Shown: positions 8,137-15,547 of the stretch, piece after piece
Layout of the letters: every line of letters starts with the position of its first letter
Numbering within the stretch: the stretch's first letter is position 1
Assembly (NCBI RefSeq): GCF_020400825.1
Contig: NZ_JAINVH010000004.1
Span: forward strand, 62,001-126,000
Direction of reading: 5' to 3'
Length of the DNA: 64,000 nucleotides
Source of the DNA: Streptomyces sp. HPF1205
Lineage (GTDB): Bacteria; Actinomycetota; Actinomycetes; Streptomycetales; Streptomycetaceae
Notes under the pieces: generated by a model
What the model was told of the DNA's origin: nothing
Database searches by the model: none
Seen by the model: only the letters and a program-made list of their open reading frames with translations
Made by a program: the position numbers and the translations under genes

Positions 8137-8445
8137 CTACTCCCTGGGGTGGAGGCGCGAGCGTCCTTCCCCGGGGTCATCCCTGAGAGGGGTCCTCGTC
8201 CGCGGGTCCTGGTCCCCTTCCTGGCCGACCTCCCGCTCCACCGGCTGTTCGACGAGGGCGAGTACGCGGGTGGCCATGAAGCGGGCGGTGCGGACCACCG
8301 TGCCGCTGCGCGTCACCTCGCTCACCTCGACCACGCCGCGCCGGATCGCGGTCTCGACCCTGCGCCCGGCCCTGGTGGCCACCACCTCGTAGGCGCGGGT
8401 GCTGTCCCCCGCGTCGACGACGATCTCCACTCGGTCACCTTTCAC
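8137..8445 (-). CDS. Conserved hypothetical protein (102 aa)
   Basis: The GTG start at 8445 lies behind a good GGGGGAG ribosome site. The protein begins VKGDRVEIVVDAGDSTRAYEVVATRAGRRVE and continues with beta-strand-like VEVSEVTRSGTVVRTARFMATRVLALVEQ, then a charged tail of about 30 residues. The first 70 residues look like a small beta-rich fold with coding-type codon use. No motif recognised. It is divergent from the kinase gene, with a 214-bp shared promoter region. Confidence 0.6.
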   Translation of the reverse strand: MKGDRVEIVVDAGDSTRAYEVVATRAGRRVETAIRRGVVEVSEVTRSGTVVRTARFMATRVLALVEQPVEREVGQEGDQDPRTRTPLRDDPGEGRSRLHPRE

Positions 8446-8659
8446 GGCGTCACTCCCCCTCGGCAGACGGTCCGTTGGCGGTGCGGGGCCGCTGGCGGTT
8501 CGCTTCCCCATCTCCAGGTTCCCACCGCCCACTGACAATTCACGGCCCGCCGCCTGCGGGCCTTCGGCGCGGATCGGTACCTGAGTCCGTAAGCTGTGGG
8601 CGGCCGGAACCGGCCGGTGAGATCGGTGGAGTGGGGCCTCCCCACGGGAGGTAGGGGAC

Positions 8660-10024
8660 ATGGCGATGATGCGGCTCCGCCGCGAGGATCCGCGAGTCGT
8701 CGGCGTGTACAGGCTGCACCGCCGCCTCGGCGCCGGCGGTATGGGTGTCGTGTACCTGGGCGCGGACAAGCGCGGGCAGCGCGTGGCGCTGAAGGTGATC
8801 AGGCCCGAGCTGGCCGAGGACCAGGAGTTCAGGTCGCGGTTCGCGCGTGAGGTGTCGGCGGCGCGGCGCATCCGGGGCGGCTGCACGGCCCGGCTGGTGG
8901 CCGCGGACCTGGAGGCCGAACGGCCGTGGTTCGCCACGCAGTACGTGCCTGGTCCCTCGCTGCACGACCGGGTCGCCGAGCACGGGGTGCTGCCCGCCGC
9001 CGAGGCGGCCTCCATCGGGGCGGCGCTGGCCGAGGGCCTGGTCGCCGTCCACGAAGCGGGGGTCGTGCACCGGGACCTCAAGCCGTCCAACATCCTGTTG
9101 TCGCCCAAGGGTCCGCGGATCATCGACTTCGGCATCGCGTGGGCGACGGGCGCCTCGACGCTGACGCACGTGGGCACGGCGGTGGGTTCGCCCGGCTTCC
9201 TCGCGCCGGAGCAGGTGCGGGGGGCGGCGGTCACGCCGGCGACGGACGTGTTCGCGTTCGGCGCCACCCTGGCGTACGCGGCGACCGCGGACTCGCCGTT
9301 CGGGCAGGGCAGTTCCGAGGTCATGCTGTACCGGGTGGTGCACGAGGAACCCGACCTGGGCGGCGTCCCGGACTCGCTCGCGCCGCTGGTGTACGCCTGC
9401 CTGGCCAAGGATCCGGCGGACCGGCCCAGCACGGTCCAGTTGTCGGAGCGGCTGGCGGAGATCGCGGCCCGGGAGGCGCGCGGGATCGGGGCGCCGCGCC
9501 GGGAGGGCATCCCGCGGGCGGCGGGCCCGCGCCCGGAGCGGCCCACCGGCCGCCGGGCGCAGGAGTACGCGCAGCAGCCCACCGAGCGGCGCCCGTCGGC
9601 CGGGCCCACGCCCGCGGGGCTCCGGCCCGAGCACGGCGTCCCCTCCGCGCGCCCGCCGGCCGCCCGCAGGCCGCCCGCGCAACAGGACCGGCAGCACGAC
9701 GGGCGGCAGGACCGCTACCAGGACCGGTCGACGCACCCCTCGCCGCGCACACCCGTCCGTACGTCCGCGGGCCGGCGCCCGGCCACCGCGTCGAGCAGGC
9801 TGATGCGGCAGCGGATCTTCGTCTTCGTGATCGTGACGCTGCTCGCGGCCGTCTGCATCGCCGCGCTGCAAGGATGCGACCGCCTCACCGGCGCGGCGCG
9901 CCGGCCCGCCGGGACACCGGCGCCGTCGCGGGTGACACCGGTGGCGCCGCCGGTCCGGCCCGCGTCGCCCGCGTCGCCCGCGTCCTATGAGGCGGCGGAC
10001 GCCGCCCCCGCCTCGGGCCGCTGA
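8660..10024 (+). CDS. Membrane-anchored Ser/Thr protein kinase (PknB-like)
   Basis: A 454-residue Hanks-type kinase. The glycine loop LGAGGMGVVYLG is at about 23-34, the ATP lysine at 45 (VALKVI), the catalytic loop HRDLKPSN at about 137-144, then DFG and APEQ. A disordered Pro/Arg-rich linker (about 275-380) leads to a single membrane helix (IFVFVIVTLLAAVCIAAL) at about 383-402 and a short outer tail rich in Pro/Ala. No PASTA repeats are present, so it is not the cell-wall-sensing PknB itself. The ATG at 8660 follows GGGAGGTAGGGG. Confidence 0.9.
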   Translation: MAMMRLRREDPRVVGVYRLHRRLGAGGMGVVYLGADKRGQRVALKVIRPELAEDQEFRSRFAREVSAARRIRGGCTARLVAADLEAERPWFATQYVPGPSLHDRVAEHGVLPAAEAASIGAALAEGLVAVHEAGVVHRDLKPSNILLSPKGPRIIDFGIAWATGASTLTHVGTAVGSPGFLAPEQVRGAAVTPATDVFAFGATLAYAATADSPFGQGSSEVMLYRVVHEEPDLGGVPDSLAPLVYACLAKDPADRPSTVQLSERLAEIAAREARGIGAPRREGIPRAAGPRPERPTGRRAQEYAQQPTERRPSAGPTPAGLRPEHGVPSARPPAARRPPAQQDRQHDGRQDRYQDRSTHPSPRTPVRTSAGRRPATASSRLMRQRIFVFVIVTLLAAVCIAALQGCDRLTGAARRPAGTPAPSRVTPVAPPVRPASPASPASYEAADAAPASGR

Positions 10025-10112
10025 CCGGGGCCTCGTCACCGGCCCGGTGACCGCCCGGTGCCCACTCGTACCGGCCCCGCAGGCGGGCTGGCGTGGTCGG
10101 CCGCTCGTACCG

Positions 10113-10132
10113 TAGGTTACCAAGCGCTTGCT
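10113..10132. promoter_or_regulatory. Promoter -10 and palindromic operator for the acyl-CoA dehydrogenase pair
   Basis: TAGGTT at 10113-10118 fits a TAnnnT -10 element. It abuts ACCAAGCGCTTGCT at 10119-10132, which matches AnCAAGnnCTTGnT, the motif described for the TetR-family regulator KstR2 of steroid-ring catabolism in mycolic-acid actinobacteria. A repressor bound here would cover the transcription start. Whether this organism's regulator is a KstR2 orthologue or another TetR/FadR-type protein cannot be told from the window. Confidence 0.5.
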
Positions 10133-10155
10133 CAGCTCCCCGGGGAGCTGAGCAA
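10128..10155. repeat. 28-bp perfect palindrome in the acyl-CoA dehydrogenase leader
   Basis: The left arm TTGCTCAGCTCCCC and its exact reverse complement meet with no spacer at 10141/10142. It overlaps the right end of the KstR2-like site and lies 55 bp before the first start codon. As RNA it would form a very stable hairpin; as DNA it could be a second operator. Confidence 0.9.
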
Positions 10156-10209
10156 CGGGAAGCGGCCGGGGGCAACGGGAATCGGGCAGCCGGAAGGGCG
10201 GTGCGGCAC

Positions 10210-11430
10210 ATGGCGAGGACCACGGCGGCGGACGACGGCCGGGGGGCGGCCGTCGGCGAGGAGGACCTGCGGCGGGCGGTGCGGGCGCTGCTCGGCGCGC
10301 ACGATCCGGCGGCGACCGAGCCGCTGGAGTTCCTGCGGGCCAGGTTCGACGCGGGCCTGGCGTGGGTGCACTTCCCCGAGGGCCTCGGCGGTCTCGGCGC
10401 CCCGCGGGCCCTGCAGTCGGTGGTGGACGCCGAACTGGCCGCGGCCGGCGCGCCGGACAACGACCCGCGGCGCATCGGTATCGGCCTGGGCATGGCCGCG
10501 CCGACCATCCTGCGCTACGGCACGGACGAGCAGAAGCGCCGGTTCCTGCGCCCGCTGTGGACCGGCGAGGAGGTCTGGTGCCAGTTGTTCTCCGAGCCGG
10601 ACGCGGGCTCGGACCTGGCGGGGCTGCGCACCCGCGCGGTGCGTGACGGCGACGACTGGGTGGTGGACGGCCAGAAGGTGTGGACCTCCGGCGCCCACAA
10701 CGCCCGCTGGGGCATCCTCATCGCCCGCACCGACCCCGGCGTGCCCAAGCACCGGGGCATCACGTACTTCGTCTGCGACATGACCGACCCCGGCGTCGAG
10801 GTGCGGCCGCTGCGGCAGATCACCGGCGAGGCCGAGTTCAACGAGGTGTTCCTGACCGGGGTACGGGTGCCCGACGCGCACCGGCTGGGCGACGTCGGCG
10901 ACGGCTGGCGCGTCGCCCAGGCCACGCTGATGAACGAACGGGTGGCCATCGGCGGCACCGTGCTGCCCCGCGAGGGCGGCATGATCGGCAGGGTCGCGGC
11001 GACCTGGCGGGCGCGCCCGGAGCTGCGCACGCCCGAGCTGCACGAACGGCTGCTGCGCCTGTGGGTGGAGGCGGAGGTGGCGCGGCTGACCGCCGAGCGC
11101 GCCCGGCAGCAGCTCGCGGCCGGCGCGCCGGGACCGGAGGGCTCCGGCCTCAAACTGGCCTTCGCCGGCATCAACCAGCGCGCCAGCGGCCTGGAGGTCG
11201 AGCTCCTCGGCGAGGAGGGGCTGCGCTACGGCGACTGGACGATGGTCCGCCCGCGGACGGTCGACTTCTACGGCCGCGACGCGGGCTACCGCTACCTGCG
11301 GGCCAAGGGCAACTCGATCGAGGGCGGCACGTCCGAGATCCTGCGCAACATCGTCGCCGAGCGGGTGCTCGGGCTGCCCGCCGAGCCCCGTACCGACAAG
11401 GACGTCGCCTGGAAGGACCTGCCGCGATGA
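10210..11430 (+). CDS. Acyl-CoA dehydrogenase, first subunit of a pair
   Basis: A 406-residue flavoprotein of the acyl-CoA dehydrogenase family. FAD/substrate motifs include CQLFSEPDAGSDLAGLRTRA, DDWVVDGQKVWTSGAHNARWG and the C-terminal SIEGGTSEILRNIVAERVLGLP. It would form a CoA-thioester double bond during beta-oxidation. Pairing with a second, diverged dehydrogenase suggests an alpha2beta2 enzyme like those acting on steroid side chains. The start is ATG 10210 or GTG 10201 (GGAAGG precedes both). The stop overlaps the next start (ATGA). Confidence 0.85.
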   Translation: MARTTAADDGRGAAVGEEDLRRAVRALLGAHDPAATEPLEFLRARFDAGLAWVHFPEGLGGLGAPRALQSVVDAELAAAGAPDNDPRRIGIGLGMAAPTILRYGTDEQKRRFLRPLWTGEEVWCQLFSEPDAGSDLAGLRTRAVRDGDDWVVDGQKVWTSGAHNARWGILIARTDPGVPKHRGITYFVCDMTDPGVEVRPLRQITGEAEFNEVFLTGVRVPDAHRLGDVGDGWRVAQATLMNERVAIGGTVLPREGGMIGRVAATWRARPELRTPELHERLLRLWVEAEVARLTAERARQQLAAGAPGPEGSGLKLAFAGINQRASGLEVELLGEEGLRYGDWTMVRPRTVDFYGRDAGYRYLRAKGNSIEGGTSEILRNIVAERVLGLPAEPRTDKDVAWKDLPR

Positions 11431-12566
11431 ACCTGCTCTACTCCGAGGTGGAGGACGATCTGCGGGCCGCCGTGCGCGGTGTGCTGGCCGACCGCGGCGC
11501 CCCGGCCGCGATGCCGGCGTGGATCGGGACCGGGGCGGCGTACGACGCCGGTCTGTGGCGCGTGCTGGGCACCGATCTGGGGCTCGCGGGGCTGCTGGTG
11601 CCGGAGGAGCTGGGCGGGCAGGGCGCGTCCGCCCGCGAGGCCGCGGTGGTGCTGGAGGAGCTGGGGGCGGCGGTGGCGCCGGTGCCGTTCCTCGGCGGTG
11701 CGGTGCTGGCCGTGCGCGCGCTGCTGGGCTGCGACCCGGCCGACGACGCGGTGGCGGCCCTGCTGCGGCGGCTCGCCTCGGGCGTGGCGGGGGCGCTCGC
11801 CGTGCCGCTGTCCACCGCGCCGGGCGGAAAGTTCCCGTCCGGGGTACGGGCGGACGCCGCGGGTCTGCTGACGGGCCGGGTGACCAGTGTCGCGGACGCC
11901 TTGGCGGCTGACGTGCTGGTGGTGCCCGCGCTGGGACCTGCCGGGCCGGGGCTGTACGAGGTGGCGGCAGGGGCCGCCGTGGTGGAGCCGGTGGTGTCGC
12001 TGGACCTGACCCGGCCGCTGGCCGACGTGCGGTTCGAGGGAGTGCGGGGGCGACCGCTGGCGGCGCCGGAGCCGGCCGAGGCGCTGGACCGGGCGCTGCT
12101 GACGGGCGCGGGACTGCTCGCCTCGGAGCAGCTCGGGATCGCCGGGTGGTGTCTGGACGAGACGGTCCGCCACCTGAAGGAGCGGCGCCAGTTCGGCCGG
12201 GTGGTGGGCTCGTACCAGGCGCTCAAGCACCGTCTTGCCGACGTGTGGCTGGAGGTGGTCTCGGCGCGGGCGGCGGCCAGGGCGGCGGCCGACCGGCTCG
12301 CGGGCGACGGACTCGTGGGCGGGGGGCGGGCCCCGGCGGAGACCGCCGTGGCGGTCGCGGTGGCGGTCGCGGTGGCGGCCTCGTACGCGTCCACGGCCGC
12401 CGTGCACGCCGCCGAGGAGGCGGTGCAGCTCCACGGTGGCATCGGCATGACCTGGGAGCACCCGCTGCACCTGTTCCTGAAGCGGGCCAAGGCCGACGAG
12501 ATCGCGCTGGGCACGCCCGGCGCCCACCGGGCGGCGCTGGGGCGGCTGGTGGACCTGACGCCGTAG
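11427..12566 (+). CDS. Acyl-CoA dehydrogenase, second subunit of a pair
   Basis: A 379-residue acyl-CoA dehydrogenase-like protein, more diverged than its upstream partner. The N-terminal domain has GLLVPEELGGQGASAREAAVVLEELGAAVAPVPF. The C-terminal helical domain carries VRHLKERRQFGRVVGSYQALKHRLADV and AVQLHGGIGMTWEHPLHLFLKRAK. The SEPDAGSD-type FAD motif is absent, as in the smaller subunits of heteromeric FadE enzymes. The 4-bp ATGA overlap implies equimolar synthesis with the first subunit. Confidence 0.82.
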   Translation: MNLLYSEVEDDLRAAVRGVLADRGAPAAMPAWIGTGAAYDAGLWRVLGTDLGLAGLLVPEELGGQGASAREAAVVLEELGAAVAPVPFLGGAVLAVRALLGCDPADDAVAALLRRLASGVAGALAVPLSTAPGGKFPSGVRADAAGLLTGRVTSVADALAADVLVVPALGPAGPGLYEVAAGAAVVEPVVSLDLTRPLADVRFEGVRGRPLAAPEPAEALDRALLTGAGLLASEQLGIAGWCLDETVRHLKERRQFGRVVGSYQALKHRLADVWLEVVSARAAARAAADRLAGDGLVGGGRAPAETAVAVAVAVAVAASYASTAAVHAAEEAVQLHGGIGMTWEHPLHLFLKRAKADEIALGTPGAHRAALGRLVDLTP

Positions 12567-12656
12567 CGGCGGCGCCCGCGGCGCCGTTGTCGGCCCCCCG
12601 CGCGATACTCGGACCGGGCGGGGCCGCCGGGGCGCCGCACGGGGAAGGGAGCGGCA

Positions 12657-13238
12657 ATGGCCGAGGTGGTGGTGTTCCATCACGCGCACGGGCTGACCAC
12701 CGGTGTGCGCGGGTTCGCGGCCGGTCTGGAGAGGGCCGGGCACACCGCGCACGTGCCGGATCTGTACGCGGGGCGCACCTTCGGCACCTTGGAGGAGGGC
12801 GTCGGCTTCGCGCGGGAGACCGGTTTCGGCACGCTCCTGGAGCGCGCGCGGGCCGCCGTGGAACCGCTGCCCGAGGAGCTGGTGTACGTCGGGATGTCGC
12901 TGGGGGTGCTGCCCGCCCAGATGCTGGCGCAGACCCGGCCGGGCGCGAGGGGCGCGCTGCTGCTGAGCGCCTGCGTGCCGCCGTCCGAGTTCGGCGGCGA
13001 CTGGCCGCGCGGGGTGCCGGTCCAGGTCCACGGCATGGACGCCGACGAGATATTCACCGGCGAAGGGGACCTGGCCGCGGCGCGCGACCTGGTGGCCGCG
13101 GCCGGGCAGGACGCCGAGCTGTTCCTGTACCCGGGCGCCGCCCACTTGTTCGCCGACGCGAGCCTGCCGTCGTACGAGGCGCCGGCCGCCGCGCTGCTGT
13201 CCGAGCGGATGCTGTGCTTCCTGGACCGCGTGAAGTAG
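12657..13238 (+). CDS. Dienelactone-hydrolase-like alpha/beta hydrolase
   Basis: A 193-residue protein of the DLH fold. The nucleophile elbow reads GMSLG with Ser about residue 81, where classical dienelactone hydrolases have cysteine. The remaining triad candidates are Asp in HGMDADEIF (about 127) and His in GAAHLFAD (about 163). It begins MAEVVVFHHAHGLTTGV, typical of the short actinobacterial branch. GGGAAGGGA lies upstream. It may be transcribed with the dehydrogenase pair 90 bp upstream, but no function in that pathway is demonstrated. Confidence 0.8.
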   Translation: MAEVVVFHHAHGLTTGVRGFAAGLERAGHTAHVPDLYAGRTFGTLEEGVGFARETGFGTLLERARAAVEPLPEELVYVGMSLGVLPAQMLAQTRPGARGALLLSACVPPSEFGGDWPRGVPVQVHGMDADEIFTGEGDLAAARDLVAAAGQDAELFLYPGAAHLFADASLPSYEAPAAALLSERMLCFLDRVK

Positions 13239-13242
13239 CCGC

Positions 13243-14049
13243 TCAGGGCCTGGTCGCGTAGAAGGCGACCGCAGAGGCGGCGGCGACGTTCAGGGAGTCC
13301 ACTCCGGCCGCCATCGGGATGCTCACCCAGGTGTCGGCGGCACGCAGGGCGCCCGGGGTGAGGCCCTCGCCCTCGGTGCCGAGCAGCAGTGCGAGCCTGC
13401 CGTGGCGGCGCGCGGCGAGCTCGTCCAGGGTGACGGCCCGGTCGGACAGGCACAAGGCGGCGGTGACGAAGCCGTGCTCGCGCAGCAGGCCGAGGCCGAC
13501 GGGCCAGTCGGTGAAGCGGGTCCACGGGACCTGGAAGACCGCGCCCATCGACACCTTCACGGACCGCCGGTACAGGGGGTCGGCGCAGCGGGGGCTGAGC
13601 AGGACCGCGTCCACGCCGAGGGCGGCGGCGTTGCGGAAGGCCGCGCCCAGGTTGGCGTGGTCGACCATGTCCTCGAAGACGGCGACGCGGCGGGGCGCGG
13701 CGGCCAGCAGCGCGGCGGGGTCGGGCAGCGGGGCGCGTTCCATCGAGGCCAGGGCGCCGCGGTGCACGTGGTAGCCCGTCACCTGCTCGGCCAGCGCCGG
13801 CGTGACCGCGTACACCGGCGCCGTCGCCGCCTCGATCACGTCGGCCATCACGCCGAACCACTTGGGGGTCAGCATCATGGACCGCATCGCGTAGCCGGCG
13901 GCCACCGCGCGGCGGACGACCTTCTCGCCCTCGGCGATGAACAGTCCCTCGGCCGGTTCGCGGCGGCGGCGCAGTTCGACGTCGGTGAGCGCGGTGTAGT
14001 CCGCCAGGCGCGGGTCGTCCGGGTCCTCGACGGCGACCGGCTCAGCCAT
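13243..14049 (-). CDS. TrmH/SpoU-family RNA 2'-O-methyltransferase
   Basis: A 268-residue SPOUT methyltransferase. Motif 1 is visible as NLGAAFRNAAALGVDAVLL (about 144-162), motif 2 as ALLLGTEGEGL and motif 3 as IPMAAGVDSLNVAAASAVAFY. The knot region is complete. An N-terminal substrate-binding segment (PAEGLFIAEGEKVVRRA) precedes it. The target is tRNA or rRNA ribose; the exact position is unknown. Its start overlaps the end of cobA by 8 bp. Confidence 0.9.
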   Translation of the reverse strand: MAEPVAVEDPDDPRLADYTALTDVELRRRREPAEGLFIAEGEKVVRRAVAAGYAMRSMMLTPKWFGVMADVIEAATAPVYAVTPALAEQVTGYHVHRGALASMERAPLPDPAALLAAAPRRVAVFEDMVDHANLGAAFRNAAALGVDAVLLSPRCADPLYRRSVKVSMGAVFQVPWTRFTDWPVGLGLLREHGFVTAALCLSDRAVTLDELAARRHGRLALLLGTEGEGLTPGALRAADTWVSIPMAAGVDSLNVAAASAVAFYATRP

Positions 14050-15274
14050 GGGCGCCGGCTCCCGCGCCGATCGTGACCACGTCGCCGACGACGATCACCG
14101 CGGGTGGCCGTACGCCCTGGTCGGCGACGGTCCGCGCCACCGTCGCCAGTGTGGCGTCCACCCGGCGCTGCGACGCCGTGGTGCCCTCCTGGATCACGGC
14201 GACCGGTGTGCCGGCCGGCCGGCCGCCCGCGATCAGGGTCTCGGCGATCGGCCCGACACGTTCGACGGCCATCAGCAGCACCAGGGTGCCGCGCAGCCGG
14301 GCCAGCGCCCCCCAGTCCACGAGCGAGCGCGGGTCGTCCGGCGCGACGTGGCCGCTGACCACGGTGAACTCATGGGCGACGCCCCGGTGGGTGACCGGGA
14401 TCCCGGCGGCGGCCGGCACGCTGATCGAGCTGGAGATGCCCGGCACCACCGTGACGGCGATGCCCTCCGCGGCCAGTGCCTCGGCCTCTTCCATGCCGCG
14501 CCCGAACACGAAGGGGTCGCCGCCTTTGAGCCGGACCACCGCCTTCCCCGCCTTGGCGTGCTCGATGAGGGCGGCGTTGATGGCGTCCTGGGCCATGGCC
14601 CGGCCGTAGGGGATCTTCGCCGCGTCGATCACCTCAACGTGCGGCGGGAGTTCGTCCAGCAGGTCGCGCGGGCCGAGCCGGTCGGCGATCACCACGTCGG
14701 CCTCGGACAGCAGGCGGCGGCCGCGCACGGTGATCAGGTCGGGGTCGCCGGGCCCGCCGCCGACCAGGGCGACGCCGGCCGCCTTGGTCCGCTGGTGCGG
14801 CGCGACCAGGCTGCCGTCCCGCAGTCCCGCGACCACCGCGTCGCGTACCGCGGCCGAGCGCCTGGGGTCCCGGCCGGTCAGCACGGCCACGGTCACCCCG
14901 TCGGTACGGCCCGTCGCCGGGGTCCAGGCGGTCGCCGCCTCGGCGTCGTCGCTGCGTACGCACCAGACACGGCGCGCCTCGGCCTCGGCGGACGCGGCCC
15001 GGTTCGCCTCGGCGTCGGTGGTGGCGATCAGCGCGTACCAGGCCTCGGCCAGGTCGCCCTCCTGGTAGCGGCGCCGCTCCCACCGCACCTCCCCCGCCGT
15101 CACCATGGCCTCGACGGAGGGGGTCGCGGTCGGTGAGACCAGGACGACGTCCGCGCCCGCCGAGACCAGGGCGGGCAGCCGCCGCTGCGCGACCTGGCCG
15201 CCGCCCAGGACCACGACCCGCCTGCCGGCCAGGCGCAGTCCTACGGGGTACGCGGGCGCGTCGTGGGCTTCCAT
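14042..15274 (-). CDS. cobA: Uroporphyrinogen-III C-methyltransferase with siroheme-synthase N-domain
   Basis: A 410-residue fusion. Residues about 1-150 form a CysG-N-like precorrin-2 dehydrogenase/ferrochelatase domain with an NAD loop VVVLGGGQVAQRRL. Residues about 160-405 are the tetrapyrrole methylase (VALVGGGPGDPDLITVRG, VIADRLGP, VVRLKGGDPFVFGRGMEE, GISSSISVPAAAGIPVTHRG). It makes precorrin-2 for cobalamin and probably siroheme. The ATG at 15274 follows GAGGAG and gives the family N-terminus; the frame open to 15502 is not coding-like. It is downstream of cobT on the same strand. Confidence 0.92.
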   Translation of the reverse strand: MEAHDAPAYPVGLRLAGRRVVVLGGGQVAQRRLPALVSAGADVVLVSPTATPSVEAMVTAGEVRWERRRYQEGDLAEAWYALIATTDAEANRAASAEAEARRVWCVRSDDAEAATAWTPATGRTDGVTVAVLTGRDPRRSAAVRDAVVAGLRDGSLVAPHQRTKAAGVALVGGGPGDPDLITVRGRRLLSEADVVIADRLGPRDLLDELPPHVEVIDAAKIPYGRAMAQDAINAALIEHAKAGKAVVRLKGGDPFVFGRGMEEAEALAAEGIAVTVVPGISSSISVPAAAGIPVTHRGVAHEFTVVSGHVAPDDPRSLVDWGALARLRGTLVLLMAVERVGPIAETLIAGGRPAGTPVAVIQEGTTASQRRVDATLATVARTVADQGVRPPAVIVVGDVVTIGAGAGAHG

Positions 15275-15547
15275 GGCGTTGCGGCTCCTCGGTGCGGCGT
15301 CCGGTGACGCGGGTGTGCGGTGGTGTGTCGCGTGGTCCGGTGCTCCGTTGCTCCGGTGGCGGGTTTGAGGGGGTCGTGCGCGTCGAGCGGGCTTGAGCCG
15401 GCGTGAAGGGGTTCGCCGGCGGATCGGCTGGTGGCTGGCCGGCGGGTCGGTCGGCGCGCGGGTCGGGGACGGCGTGGCGCCCGGGCCGGCGGGCGCCGGC
15501 ACCTGGCACCGTCCCGGGCTTGGCGGCTCACGCCCGGGACGTCCACC

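Noticed and set aside
8634..8655. Fourth copy of the G/C-run mini-element before the kinase gene
   Set aside because: GTGGGG-CCT-CCCCAC is a small hairpin but lacks the second G-run/C-run pair and the CCGG centre. Similarity is too weak to include.
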